NCBI GenBank assembly: GCA_020310875.1
Contig: CM035422.1
Coordinates: 57,188,406-57,252,405 of the forward strand
From: Ceratopteris richardii
Lineage: Eukaryota > Streptophyta > Polypodiopsida > Polypodiales > Pteridaceae
Direction: 5' to 3'
DNA: 64,000 nucleotides
Shown here: positions 18,713 to 29,742 of the stretch, piece by piece
Layout of the letters: every line of letters starts with the position of its first letter
Position numbering within the stretch: position 1 is the first letter of the stretch
Made by a program: the position numbers and the translations under genes
Notes under the pieces: model-generated
The model's database searches: none
Seen by the model: only the letters and a program-made list of their open reading frames with translations
Told to the model about the DNA's origin: nothing

Positions 18713-19362
18713 TGTTGCTCTAGCACAATGGTGAGAACCACGTTAAGAAGCTTCACCTCCTTAATGTCAATCCGCGGAAGAGATAGGAGTGATATGAAGA
18801 TCGTGAACGTGAGATGAAGTGAGAATGAAGGTGAGAAGCACAAAGATGCACACACACATACACACACACTACGAAGAGACAAGCAAGACACAATGGAAGG
18901 TGAGAAATCAATTCTATTACTCAAGAACACTCTTACAAGTTTAAAATAGCTCTAAGCTCTTCTCTACTCAAACAAGCTAACCTCAAAAATGAGCTCTCTA
19001 GCTCTTTTTATAGTTTCTAGACTAGTTTTGACCGGTTTCACATCTAGTGACCGGCCTAGTTAAAAAATAGGTCCTAGATGCTATTTGGAAGGGTAAACGG
19101 TATCTAAAAATAACGAAAATTGGTACGTGCATTCTACCTAAGCTCCTCAAGCTCGAGGACTCCTCGGCTTGCACAAAATGGAGCTATGAATTAGAAAATG
19201 GGATTTTGTCTATATTACATATGTTACAAGAGTGATGAAAATCACTGTTGGATGTTTGAAGAAATAATAAGAACCATATTTGTTTGAAAAATTGATCCGA
19301 CTGGCTCCCTGCTCCGTCGTTACATGCTTCCGTGGCGTTTGTGCCTCTGGCTGCTTCCAACA
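18713..19362 (-). repeat. Element B 5' LTR (650 bp)
   Basis: On the minus strand it starts TGTTGGAAGCAGCC at 19362 and ends at 18713, just before the primer site. It shares clear blocks with the LTR of A, among them GTGATTTTCATC, the GAGTCCTCGAGCTTGAGGAG region, and the TATA box with the AGAGCTAGAGAGCTC block. Elsewhere it has diverged, so A and B are different subfamilies. Confidence 0.88.
19005..19012 (-). promoter_or_regulatory. TATA box of element B LTR
   Basis: The minus strand reads TATAAAAA in the same context as in A (followed by GAGCTAGAGAGCTC), marking the probable core promoter. Confidence 0.7.
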
Positions 19363-20460
19363 CTTTTGTTCTTGAATCTCTCTTAGAAATTCTTGGTAAT
19401 ATTGATTCATAGAAGAAGAGGTGTCTGGTTCAATGGCTTCCTTTCTAGATTTGCTATTAAACTCTCCAATTTGTCTATCAGCCCATCAAAATGCAATTGA
19501 GTCTTGGATGAACTAGAGTAATTAGAGGGTACTGGCTTCAAACATGGTCTGATCCAACTCTACCATCTTAGCACAAAGCTTTGTTCTTTCAATCTCTAAG
19601 TCCGCTCTAGGGTAACACTTTTCATGATCTATTATGTTTGGACCTTCTTGGATTTTGGCATGATATGCTTTTAGCATCATGTCTAAGTTCTTGGGAGTGG
19701 GATCTACTAGGAGTGATCCTGCTTTATGTAGTGGTGGGGTTATATGAGGTGGATTAGAAGGTGATAGGGATGGTGGGGGTGGTGATGTGTGAGAGTGTGG
19801 TTGAGATGTGAGTTCAATTATCTAGGCCTTTGTCTCTCGTAGACTTTCCTCAAGTTCTCTCATTTTCTTCGACCATTGTATTTTCATTCATTACGGATAT
19901 CTTTCCATGCTCTTGTCCTTTTCTTAGTTAAACTCTCAATCTCACTGATGTCAGAAATCTTTTCGTGCCCTAATCCTTGGCTCTTCGTTAATGCCTGAGC
20001 TCTTGTGACCACTTGCACTGAGGCAGTGGAAGTTACACTTCCAGTAGAATCTACCACTAACCCAATCACATTGATAGGAGTGATCTTTGGCCCATTGTTT
20101 GGGTTCATAGGACAATTGCATAGAAGGTGCTGCTTCGCACAATCTAGACAAAAACCTTGAATTGTCGTTGATTGGAGTTGCATGGGTGCAGGTATATGGC
20201 AATCACGAATGAAGTGATCACCTTGGCATCTATAGCATGGTCCTCTAGGTGCTGGGGGTCTCATCTGTCTCGGTTGGGGCCTAGAGCTAGGGTTTGCATA
20301 CATGACATTAGCATATTCTGGCTCCAAACTAGGTTCGCTCGAGACTTCATAATAGCATGTCTCGTTATGCTTAGGTGACTGCATATAAGAAGCGTGTGGA
20401 CTATCCATATGAGTTGAGTCGAAATTGTGATCACTTAGGTCACTTGATTAGCCCAATGAC
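19363..20460 (-). pseudogene. Element C: gag-derived Gypsy fossil of the A family
   Basis: Minus-strand sequence matches the middle of Gag of A, from the HMDSPHASYMQSPKHNE region through zinc knuckles CYRCQGDHFIRDC and CLDCAKQHLLCNC, the RAQAL and RTRAWKD segments, to QYYQEFLREIQEQK. There element B is inserted. It is a decayed fossil with several breaks. On the minus strand it follows integrase-derived sequence of D without an intervening LTR, so C and D may be one rearranged element or two joined ones. Confidence 0.8.
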
Positions 20461-20980
20461 CCTTGTACAACCACGTTGCTGATTCTTTGATATCAACCTC
20501 GCTTGGTAGTGTTCCCAATCTAAGAAATTCTACTAATGGAGCACTCCATTCTAGAACCAACAACACATGATACAGGGTAGCATACTCCATTGGGGTTTCT
20601 CTTGGCACATTGGACAATTCGTAATCCACTCATATATTTCTTTGTCCATACTCCACCAATACACTCCTAAACATTTTAGATCTTGCAATGTTTTTTGTTT
20701 AGATTAGTGATTTCCAAGCGATCCTTCATGGGGTTGTTGCAACCAATTATTATGTTCATCCTCCTTGACACAACAAGATAATACACCCTCTATATCTTGT
20801 TTGTACATACTTCTTGCAAATATTTGATATTTTTGTGATTTTATAACTTTATTTTTGTTCATTTTTACATTCTTATTTGCTGGTCCGAAGGTTAGGACAG
20901 ATACCAACTTATTTTCCCATTTAGGAATAACTTCTAAATTGAACAAATAAGTGTTGGGCAATTCATCAGACACTCCTTGT
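20461..20980 (-). pseudogene. Element D integrase-derived segment (first zinc module)
   Basis: Matches A around residues 2080-2230: FNLEVIPKWENKLVSVLTFG, then the HEGSLGNH half of the first H2C2 module, the VPRE.P.EYATLYHV stretch and WSAPLVEFLR. It shows that the region between the two zinc modules is shared by D and A. Fossil. Confidence 0.75.
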
Positions 20981-20984
20981 GGTG

Positions 20985-21500
20985 ACTCTCATGAAGTGAT
21001 GCAAGAAAGGTGATATGCCATGAGGTGGGTCCTACCTTTCCTAAAAATCACTTCAAAGTTGTATTCCATTAGTAAGAGGAACCATCTTACTAAGCATCTT
21101 GTATTGCAAGGTTTATTGACCAAATATAATAAAGCTTGATGATTAGTGAAAAAATTGAACTTGTTGGCAAATAGATAGTGTCTAAACTTCTTCAGAGTGT
21201 ATACCATGCCTAAGCCTTCTCTTTCAAATGTTGTATAGTTTCATTCAGTTGTGTTTAGCTATCTGGTTGCATATGCTATAGGAAAATCTAGATTTCCCTC
21301 ACTTGTGGGTTGTGCTAGCACACATCCGATTGCATAATTGGATGCATCTACATGGACATGGAATGGTTTATTCCAATAAGGAGTGGTTAATACTGGTGTT
21401 TTGCACAATTTTAAGTTCATTGAAGGACTTGTACCCCTTTAATGTTCCTTGGCCTCAACAACTCCGCTATGGCTCTTACTTTGTCCTCATCTGGTGATAT
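20985..21500 (-). pseudogene. Element D RNase H-derived segment
   Basis: Matches the RNase H of A: FHVHVDASN-like start near 21370, KKFRHYLFANKFNFFTNHQ and LLYLVNKPCNT, down to the HLMAYHLS end. Fossil. Confidence 0.75.
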
Positions 21501-21599
21501 TTCATTCTTAGAAACAATATGACCTAAGATCTTACCTTGACGTACCATTAACACACACTTTTCTGGGTTCAGACAAACTCAATATTCTCTACACTTGTT

Positions 21600-22261
21600 G
21601 AAGAGCTATTTGAGCTTTGGGATATGGTGTCTTATTTCTTGGCAATGATCACATAAGTCATCCACAAATACTTCCAAGATCTTTTGTAAGAACTTTTTGA
21701 AGACATGACACATGAGCCTTTGGAATATTGCAAGTGCATTGGTGAGCCCAAATGGCATCACACAAAATACAAAGATTCCCCACTCTGTGGTGAAGGCCAT
21801 TTTGTGTTGATCTTTTGGGGCAATGGCTACTTGGTTGTAGCCTGAAAATCCATTAAGGAGGTTATAAATTTCCTTGCCTCCAACATGCTCCAATAAATGT
21901 TCGGTGATTGGAGGAAGATAGCTATCTCTAATTGTAGAGGCATTAACTTGTTTAAGGTTAATACACACCCACAACTTTCCGTTCTTCTTAGGCACCACTA
22001 TGATGGGGGACATCCATTTAGTATGCTCAATCTCATAGATAAATCGAGCTTCAATCAATCTGTTGATTTCTTCTTTCATTTTGGTTGCATAAGTGTCATT
22101 ATATGTGTAGGGCTTCTTTTTGGTGGGCTTGGCAAAAACTATCATGGGGATCTTATGAGAGCATATTTTCGGATCTACTCCCTTTAGGTCCCTATATTCC
22201 CTTAATAAAGCTACAAGCTCTACTTCTTCTTCTGCACTTAGGTCTTCTCCTATGTACGTAC
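21600..22261 (-). pseudogene. Element D reverse transcriptase-derived segment
   Basis: Strong match to the RT of [77 protein letters not shown] and the catalytic FVDDL stretch. Upstream it reaches the region matching the start of the RT domain of A, where a solo LTR is inserted. Fossil. Confidence 0.85.
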
Positions 22262-22640
22262 TGCTGAGATATCAAGCTCAACATGTGATGATCTAGGATG
22301 ACACGTATCAATTTTTCATTTCTCTGACATGTATAGTGGTCACGCTGGTATATGTCAGGGATACTTCATCGAGCTTTATTAGATTTATCTACCGAGAGTG
22401 ATGGCACATTTGTTCCTTGCCAGGTCACTCATTTGCAGACATTAGGTTTTTCCTTATGTACTGATCTTTATATATTGCACTTGTTGTATTCTTGTTTTTT
22501 TGGGTCATTCTTGTACATTCCTTTTTATGTAATAGAAGAAAAAGAAGATCATTCTTCCTTGCCTCAATCTGAGTGTGTGCTTCTCTTTGATTGTGAGAGT
22601 GTGTGTGTGAGCTCTCTTCCTTATCTCCTTCCTCGTGACA
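22262..22640 (+). repeat. Solo LTR in element D (379 bp)
   Basis: Sequence foreign to the RT of A starts TGCTGAGATATC and ends CGTGACA. It is flanked by CGTAC (22257-22261) and CATAC (22641-22645), a 5-bp target duplication with one change. A TATA-like TTTATATATTG near 22467 suggests plus orientation. Removing it in alignment restores continuity with the matching part of A. Family unknown; possibly Copia. Confidence 0.7.
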
Positions 22641-24050
22641 CATACATCACTCTTCATTATCTTCAATGGAGGCTATAATTTTTTTGGTCTTTTCTTTATT
22701 ATCATACACTTCTCCTATGATTACCTCTCTCTTAAGCATTCATACCAAAATTTTCTAATCTGCAACTTCATATTTTTTAAAATTCTCTAATACTTCGAAC
22801 AATGATTGCTCCTCTGCTTGTTTCACTACTTTTCTTTTCTTTTTCTTTTGACTACCTTCACTTTCCTCCCTTGAATTTATAATTTTAATGCTTATGAGAT
22901 GTTCTTCTTCTTTTTGGTTAAATACTCCTACATTTTCTAAATAGTGCTCCTTTGAGTCAAAGAAACTATCCATCACAATGGGCTCTAGATCATCATTGTC
23001 CTCTTCTTATTCTATGACCTCATTAGATTCACACTCTTCTAGCAAGGGTTCACACATGAACAAAGAGATATCATAACCCTCCTCATCACAATGAGTCGTG
23101 CACTATTCCTCATTGATAGCAATGTCCATGGTGGCTACGATTTTTGCCCAACCATGAGGCTCAAATTCCTCATCTAGAAAGATCATCGGTGTGTAGGCTG
23201 GGTCTCTCACCAGTCTAGATCCTTGAGAAGTTCCTTCTTCTCTCACTTTTAGGTGGCTTTCCTCTTCCTTTGTGAGCTTTCACATCCACAAGTGAGTATC
23301 TTCATGCACCAAGGATGGATCATAAGAATTTATAGAAAGCACAGAGATTGAATCTTCTTGCGCCTTGTGGACAGGATTCCAGAATAGGGATGATACATAT
23401 CAAAAGGTATAATCCTTTAGATTGACCTTGGTTGTGACCCGTAAGTGCTGTAAGTACAAGGAGTTGGTTCCCCAATCTTGTACTATTTGTAGTTGCCATA
23501 GGAAGGGTCTTCCTAGGATCATTTCATAGACATTATTTTTGCCAAAGTCACATATAGCAAAGGTGTGTTCAAACTCTACACCACAATGGTTAGAGCTATC
23601 CCATCTAGCAATCCTTGATGTCTTTCAACATGGCCATCAACCATTTGAAGCTTCATTCTAGTTGGTCATTGCTTCCACAAGGAGGTGATCATAATCATAA
23701 CACCTGCATTCGAATCTAAGATAGCTTTGGTCGTGTAACCTTTGTAGGTGATTGGAAGATAACTATTACCTTCTTCACCTTTAGTAATGTCTCCTATTTT
23801 GTTTAGAGGTATCTCCAAGACTTTTTGCTTAGATCCTTCTTTTGATGTATTGGAACCAAGTTCTAGAACCTGATTTGCAACATGTTTCCATAGCTTAGGT
23901 TTTACTTTGAGTAGGTCTTCTAAGGTGAGGTGAAACTACATCGCAGTGTTCTTCATGACTTCAATGTTTCTTTGAACCACTGAGTCTTCATTTCTTATCA
24001 ATATTGTGGGAGCTCTAATATGAAGAGATTTAGATTCCCATGGGCTTGTG
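22641..24050 (-). pseudogene. Element D protease region, acidic linker and end of gag
   Basis: Minus-strand sequence matches A from the last part of gag (RAPTIL.RNEDSV region near 24000) through the retropepsin region (GYTTKAI.DS.AG near 23700, MILGR.F..QLQIVQDW near 23500) to the acidic linker with the Lys-rich GSQKKKKRKVVKQ stretch near 22850. Fossil with many breaks. Confidence 0.75.
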
Positions 24051-24171
24051 TGTTGGAGTTTGAGGTTTGTGGAAGCACACAAACAACACAAAGAAGAAGA
24101 AGAAGAAGCTTAGAGCACAACACACAATACTGAATGTATTACCGCTAGAATGTACAAAGATAAGTGACCCG
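24051..24171 (-). repeat. Element E 3' LTR, first part (interrupted by F)
   Basis: Matches 32219-32340 of the other LTR, starting TGTTGGAGTTTGAGG with a GAA microsatellite near 24095. The LTR resumes at 27256 after element F. ACCCG at 24167-24171 is one copy of F's target duplication. Confidence 0.9.
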
Positions 24172-24492
24172 TGTTGAAATAATGAAGGACTACTCCTACT
24201 CTACTCAAATACACACAACTAAATAGCTATGGAGGAAGGAACAAAAGATAACAAAACATGATGAATAATATAAAATTGAAATGACTTACATGAGATGCTC
24301 TATGAGCATGGAGACTCCATGAGGAGGGGAAACACACTCTTGGTGATGAGCTAGAGTGAACGGCTTGTTTGGAGTGAAGGGAGGCCTAGCTTATATGGAG
24401 TTTGGGAGAGTTCCCTTGCATGTGGGATAAATGTGCCTTCATGTGAGTGAACCAAGACTTGGACAAAAGGGTGGAGCATGGAACTCTAAACA
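24172..24492 (-). repeat. Element F left (3') LTR
   Basis: Starts TGTTGAAATAATGAAGG and ends CTCTAAACA. It aligns with 26909-27250 along its whole length. Confidence 0.88.
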
Positions 24493-24537
24493 GCCCCCCT
24501 ACATGTGATGACCCTTTGGTTTTTAATATGGGGACTA

Positions 24538-24775
24538 GTGACATATGGGATCACTTAGTCCATTTGGTTTTTAGGATCCAAGGACATATGGGATCCTTGG
24601 ACATAATTTGGACATAATTTGGACATAATTTGGACATATGGGATCCAAGTTTGGGACATATGGAATCTCTGGGATCTTGGGACATATGGGATCCCAAGAC
24701 ATATTCTTGGACATTTGAGAACCAAGTGGTTTTGTTGGGATCTAGGGACATATGGGATCCCTAGACATCTAGGGT
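24538..24775. repeat. GGACATATGGGATCC minisatellite in element F
   Basis: About six imperfect copies of GGACATATGGGATCC, plus three direct copies of TTGGACATAAT near 24596-24635. Spacing is irregular. It appears confined to the internal region of F. Confidence 0.75.
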
Positions 24776-25590
24776 TTACAACATGGGATAGGTAGTGTTT
24801 TTGGAACCATTTGCCTTCTCCTTCTTTGAGCTTTGTTGTCGATGAATTCAATTATTGTGGTAGTCTTCTTGAGATCCATTGATTGGATCCTTTGGTAGAG
24901 TCCTACTTCTTCTTTCATTTTGGATATTGATGTAGAAGCCTTGGTCCTCCTTTCTTAGCATGTGAGAACCATTGTGAGGATCCTTGGGTATTGTTTAGTG
25001 TAGTCATTTGGATGTTGTGGCCTCCATAATCTTCTTGTGATGTGGAGAGCGTATTCATGGGCACATGAATTATACATGTGTATGGCTTTGGGAAGGTCCT
25101 ACCATGAGTACAACTCAAGGTGGTGTCTGATCCCTTTACAAGTGTTTGGCTACAGTAAATTTGAATGGTTTTGCGCAAATTTTAAACGCATGTTTTGTAT
25201 GTGCATGGTGGTTTGATGCTTGCATGAATTTACATTTGTAGATCCTCTTGCATAATTAAATGTCGATTACCTCTTTACAATGTCTAAAGTATGCAATAAC
25301 AATGACATCATAGCTTATGTCAATAAATCAGGCTAAAATTTTAGAAGAATTGTGTTACACGTAGTATCTATCTTTGAAGCTCTCCTCTTTATGGCTGTAG
25401 CCTGTCACATTCAAACACGTTCAAAAGTGATGGTCTTCAATCGAATTGGTTCTACTGAGTGCCCTTGTAGCACTTAATACATATGACATCACTCTATGTG
25501 TCCATGAAGATGTCATGATACTCTACATTATCATGAATTCATGCATCAAGCAGTGTATCAACTCGCTCTCTCTCTGAAAAATGGTGCACT

Positions 25591-25612
25591 TCTCTCTCTC
25601 TCTCTCTCTCTC
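25591..25612. repeat. CT microsatellite
   Basis: About eleven CT dinucleotides in the internal region of F, with a shorter run just upstream (25565-25575). Confidence 0.85.
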
Positions 25613-26896
25613 AAAAATGACGCACTTTCTTCGTGCACGCTCATAACCTTCATCAGGATTTGGTGAATTGGCGTGCATACCCCGTCTGAAGGCTGTGTCT
25701 TAGTAGCAGATGTCTGCATTTTTATCTTCAGGTAGCCGGTAGGGAAATCTTTGGAGCGCAGCAATAGAAGCGCTCATATCCATCGCACAGTAGAGACCCG
25801 CTGTTTCTCTATCGATGCATTCATTCAATCACCTGTTCGTACGTTTTGTGTGCCATTGCACTTCTGAGGCTTGATGCAAGTCACATGACATTCCGTTCTT
25901 TCATGTCCTTAGTATGTGAGCATTATGTCCAGAAAATAGATCTACTAAGGGGGGATGCCATCTTTTCCCGCTGTCACATACACGAGATGGATGCCATGCC
26001 TCAGATTTAGGCAAAGATCCATTGATAGTGGTCGTCCCACGTGCTGCACAACAGTGAAGTAGGGCTTCCTATGTGCGGAAATGGTACCTATAGAGGGTTG
26101 ACTGCCTGCAAAATCGCTTTAACAACATTATTTGATGCCTGCACATCTAGAGGCTTAGCAACAACATCTTTTTGAGCTGTCACTCGATTAAAGGTGGCAA
26201 TCTTGGTGTAGCAACAACATCAAAATAGCGAAGGAAAGATGTGCAGTGAATGATGGGGAGTTCAAAGAATCATGGCATAGAAGTACAATAACTAACCCTT
26301 TGAATATAGCTAGAAGGACTTGCTTGCAGTGCTCAATTGTTCATAGTGTTGATAGTATTTCTCATTCCTTCAGCATGATACCCCATGTGCACTTTGATCT
26401 TGAAGCATACTTCACATATTGAGATAACATACCTCATTCTCTATCTTCGAGTTGCTCCAAGTCTTGACAAAATAACTATCTCCTCTGTCCTGCGTGAAGT
26501 TCCAAGCTGTACTATATATGCTTTATATTGAATGCTTCCTAATGATCATTATATGACTGATCATAGTGCTTATGAGAAAACATGGAAATGAAGGATTAAG
26601 AAGTTATTGAAAAAAAATGGTCATACAAATGGTTCATGCGTGTGAACGATATGCTTAATGGCAAAAGTTCACATGCTTAATGACAAAATGAAATAGTGTT
26701 GAGAAGCACTTTTATTATTAAAGTGAGATATGGGTGGGAGGGAGGGATTAACAAAACTTAACTTGAATCCATGGTGATGATGGAGAAAAAAAAAACGTAA
26801 ACTCAAAAGAAAATCTATGATAATGAGAGAATTAAGAATAAGATACCTACTAATGTGAATGTAATGAAAAAAAAGAACTCAAACAAAATAACCTAT

Positions 26897-26908
26897 GCTC
26901 TGATACCA
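26897..26908 (-). other. Primer binding site of element F (initiator tRNA-Met)
   Basis: The minus strand reads TGGTATCAGAGC, the standard plant initiator-Met primer site, directly against the LTR at 26909. Confidence 0.85.
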
Positions 26909-27250
26909 TGTTGAAATAATGAAGGACTAGTCTTACTCTACTCAAATACACACAACTTAATAGCTATGGAGGAAGGAACAAAAGATAACAAAACATGATG
27001 AATAATATAAAATGGAAATGACTTACATAAGATGCTCTATGAGCATGCAGACTCCATGAGGAGGGGAAGCACACTCTTGGCAATGAGCTAGAGTGAATGG
27101 CTTGTTTGGAGTGAAGGGAAACCTTGCTTATATGGAGTTTGGGAGAGTTCCCTTGCATGTGGGATAAATGTGCTTGCATGTGGGATAAGTGTGCTTGCAT
27201 GTGAGTGAACCAAGACTTGGACAAAAGGGTGGAGCATGAAACTCTCAAGA
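26909..27250 (-). repeat. Element F right (5') LTR
   Basis: Starts TGTTGAAATAATGAAGG. It carries a second copy of a short GTGGGATAA-TGTGCTTGCAT unit that the left LTR lacks. It ends before ACCCG. Confidence 0.88.
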
Positions 27251-27255
27251 ACCCG

Positions 27256-27366
27256 CTAGCTATAGGTGTATATACAAGCCGGGGGCGAAAAACCTCCTAA
27301 AGAGGGAAAAAAGTGCCCCAATGGTCCTAGTGTGTTCACACGCATCACTACCTAAATATATCAACA
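27256..27366 (-). repeat. Element E 3' LTR, second part
   Basis: Resumes the E LTR after F and ends TATATCAACA. Next to it the minus strand carries a G-rich tract (TCCTAGGGGGAA) that fits a purine tract. Confidence 0.88.
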
Positions 27367-27429
27367 AATTCCCCCTAGGAGTGATGCAGTGAACAAGGAG
27401 CTAGCACTCAAGTATAAGGAAGTGCCAAG

Positions 27430-27900
27430 CTATGTGGATTCAATCCACAAAAGGAAGTAAGCCCAAAGCTTTGCTGAAAGCTTCAAACTTCTCCGTAGGT
27501 AGGGCCTTTGTGAAAAGGTCTGCAATGTTCTTCTGTGTGGGCACATATGCCAAACTGATCTCTCTAGTAGAAAACCTCTCCCTGACATAATGATAGGGCA
27601 CCTCAATGTGCTTATTGCGAGCATGGAACATAGGGTTCCTCACAACTACCAATGTGCTCTAACTGTTAGTGAAGATGGTGTTGGTAGAAGACTAAACAAC
27701 ACCCAAATCATCCATAAGGCATTTGAGCCACACACACTCAACATTCACTGTGAAAGCTACCATATACTCAGCCTCACAATTGGAAGTTGCCACAATAGGC
27801 TGCTTCTTGCTCAACCAATATATACATGACCTACAACTAGTGGACACACTAGTGTAATGGCAACGAGCCTAGACAGAGTCAGAGAAAGCATGTAAATCTG
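27430..27900 (-). pseudogene. Element E RNase H-derived segment
   Basis: The end of Copia RNase H: RNPMFHARNKHIEVPYHYVRE, YVPTQKNIADLFTKALPT and the F..LGL end. KHIE..YH..RE and the Q.ADIFTK-type motif are diagnostic. Fossil. Confidence 0.85.
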
Positions 27901-28049
27901 GCAGTAATGATCCCCCCCTTGGGATAAAACAATCCAAGTAGCCAAGTAGCACTCAATTAGAGAAAGATGTGCTTAACCGCCTGCCAATGCTTGACACCTA
28001 GGCAATGCATAAATTTGCTCGTCTATGAGATCATAAACTGAATGTCTAG

Positions 28050-29000
28050 CCAAGTAATGCATAAGTAAATAAAGCATCCAATAGCCTACTGATAGAGAAC
28101 AACATCAAATGCATCTCTAGCATCATGAAGACTCAATCGTAAACTTGTCTCCATAGGAGTGGAAATAGTTTTGCAATCTTCAAGGCTAAATCGCGACAAT
28201 AATGTGTCAATATATTTGGTTTACCACAAAGCTATTCCATCGTCAACTTGCATAAACTGAATGCTCAAATAATGATGCAAATGCCCTAAATCTCTCATCT
28301 CAAATGAGGCATGCAAATCAGCCTTAAAATCAACAATATGCTTCTCATGAGGACCAGTGAGCAGCATGTCATCAACATACACAACAATGCTTAGAAGCAC
28401 ATCATTTGCATGCTTAAATATAAGGTGCTCTCAGTTGGACTGTTCTCAAAACCATGTGCAATTAGGTAGGCATGTATCTTTTCATACCAAGCATGTGTTG
28501 CTTTTTTCAAACCATATAATACCTTATTCAACCTGCACACTTGGTTCTCATGCCCTTTTTGCACAAAGCCACGAGGCTGAAAAACATACACTTCTTCATG
28601 CAAGTCACCATTTAGAAATGCAGTTTTGATGTCCAATTTATGTACATTCCAACCATGATGAGCTGCAAGTGCATAGATGCTATGGATAGTAGTCATTTGA
28701 CAAGTAGGAGCAAAGGTCTCATAAAAATCAATGCCTCTTTCCTGAGCATAATTCTTTGCAACAAGCCTAGCCTTATACCTGTCAACTATTCCATCAGGCT
28801 TATGCTTCAGCTTGTATAAACACTTAGTGCCAATGGCCTTCTTGCTAGGAGGCAAGTCACATAGAGACCAAGTACCATTCTTCATTATAACATCGTATTT
28901 TGATTGCATAGCAGCCATCCAATCTTTTGAAATTTGAGCTTCATCAAGCAAAACAAGATATTCTCATCATAAAGACTAGAGGCAGCCATAACATAGCAAT
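28050..29000 (-). pseudogene. Element E reverse transcriptase-derived segment
   Basis: Copia RT: W..AM..KY..I..NGTW.L, ARLVAKNYAQERGIDFYETF, LDIKTAFLNGDLHEEVYV, LYGLKKATHAWYEKIH. The active-site aspartate region follows near 28370. Fossil. Confidence 0.88.
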
Positions 29001-29243
29001 CTAATGCAAAAAAACACAATGAGAACCTGAACAAGTACGATATGATAGAAGTGTATCTAATTTGCTATCTTGCAAAGTCTGCACCAACCATTTAGGCATA
29101 CTTTTTGACTCCTCTATATCAGCTCTCTCATCAACAAGTGCATCATGTAAATTTGCATCAGAAATAGAATGATCTACATCATCACATGAAACCTGTAAAG
29201 GCTAAGAAGTTGCCTCATTAGGACCAGCACTAGACTATCCACC

Positions 29244-29742
29244 TATAAAAAGAGGTATCAAAGTGTCATACATGTCTTTGGAGCTAATTGATGTCTTCTT
29301 AGTACATGAAAGTAATGGGTGAATAACATCTTCCACAAAAACAACATCACGACTAACCTAAATATGCTTACTCTATGGATGACATAGACGATAACCTTTG
29401 CTTTTATAATTGTACCCAACAAAAATATATTTCACTGCTTTATCATCCAATTTCCTGCATTTTTGTTCAAGCAGTAATGCATATACCAGACAATCAAAGA
29501 CCTAGAAGTAAGCCAAGTGTCATATAAAAAGAGGTAGCAAAGTGTCATACATGTCTTTAGAGCTAACTGATGTCTCCTTAGTACATTAAAGTAGTGGCTG
29601 AATAGCATCTTCCACAAAAAACATCATGGCTAACCAAAATGCATTTAGTCTATGGATGATATAGAACTGTACCCAACGAAAATACATTTCACTACTTTAT
29701 CATCCAATTTCCTACATTTTTATTTAGGCACTAATGCATATG
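29244..29742 (-). repeat. Imperfect tandem duplication inside element E
   Basis: Two copies (about 29244-29488 and 29523-29742), each starting TATAAAAAGAGGTA and ending near AATGCATAT, in the region between integrase and RT. They have diverged by substitutions and small indels, so the duplication is old. It is local to this copy as far as the window shows. Confidence 0.75.

Larger units (their letters stand above)
13407..19362 (-). mobile_element. Element B: Ty3/Gypsy of the A family, 5' half in the window
   Basis: Read on the minus strand, an LTR (19362-18713), a tRNA-Asp primer site, a 1.9-kb leader with a tandem array, and gag follow in the same order as in A. Gag is cut at 13407 by the insertion of A. 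The pol part and 3' LTR must lie left of the window. It is a fossil with one or two breaks in the visible coding part besides the insertion. Its own 5' end cuts into gag-derived sequence C, so B is nested there. Its age cannot be read because only one LTR is present. Confidence 0.9.
24493..26896 (-). other. Internal region of element F, no gene recognised
   Basis: About 2.4 kb. It opens with a C-run (24493-24500) that is the purine tract on the element's strand. Short open frames here do not resemble gag, pol or any host gene I recognise. Apart from a minisatellite and a CT microsatellite I see nothing assignable. Confidence 0.6.
24172..27250 (-). mobile_element. Element F: non-coding LTR retrotransposon (LARD-like) inside an LTR of E
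   Basis: Two LTRs of 321 and 342 bp, about 6% different plus a 22-bp duplication in one of them, bracket 2.4 kb with no recognisable gag or pol. ACCCG flanks both sides (24167-24171 and 27251-27255). The initiator-Met primer site lies against the right LTR, so the element reads on the minus strand, with a C-run (purine tract on the other strand) beside the left LTR. Its size and lack of genes fit a large-derivative, non-autonomous element that depended on another element's proteins. It is younger than E because it interrupts E. Confidence 0.88.

Noticed and set aside
24551-24851. Minus-strand frames of 66-98 codons in element F
   Set aside because: They follow the GGACATATGGGATCC minisatellite; repeats, not a protein family.
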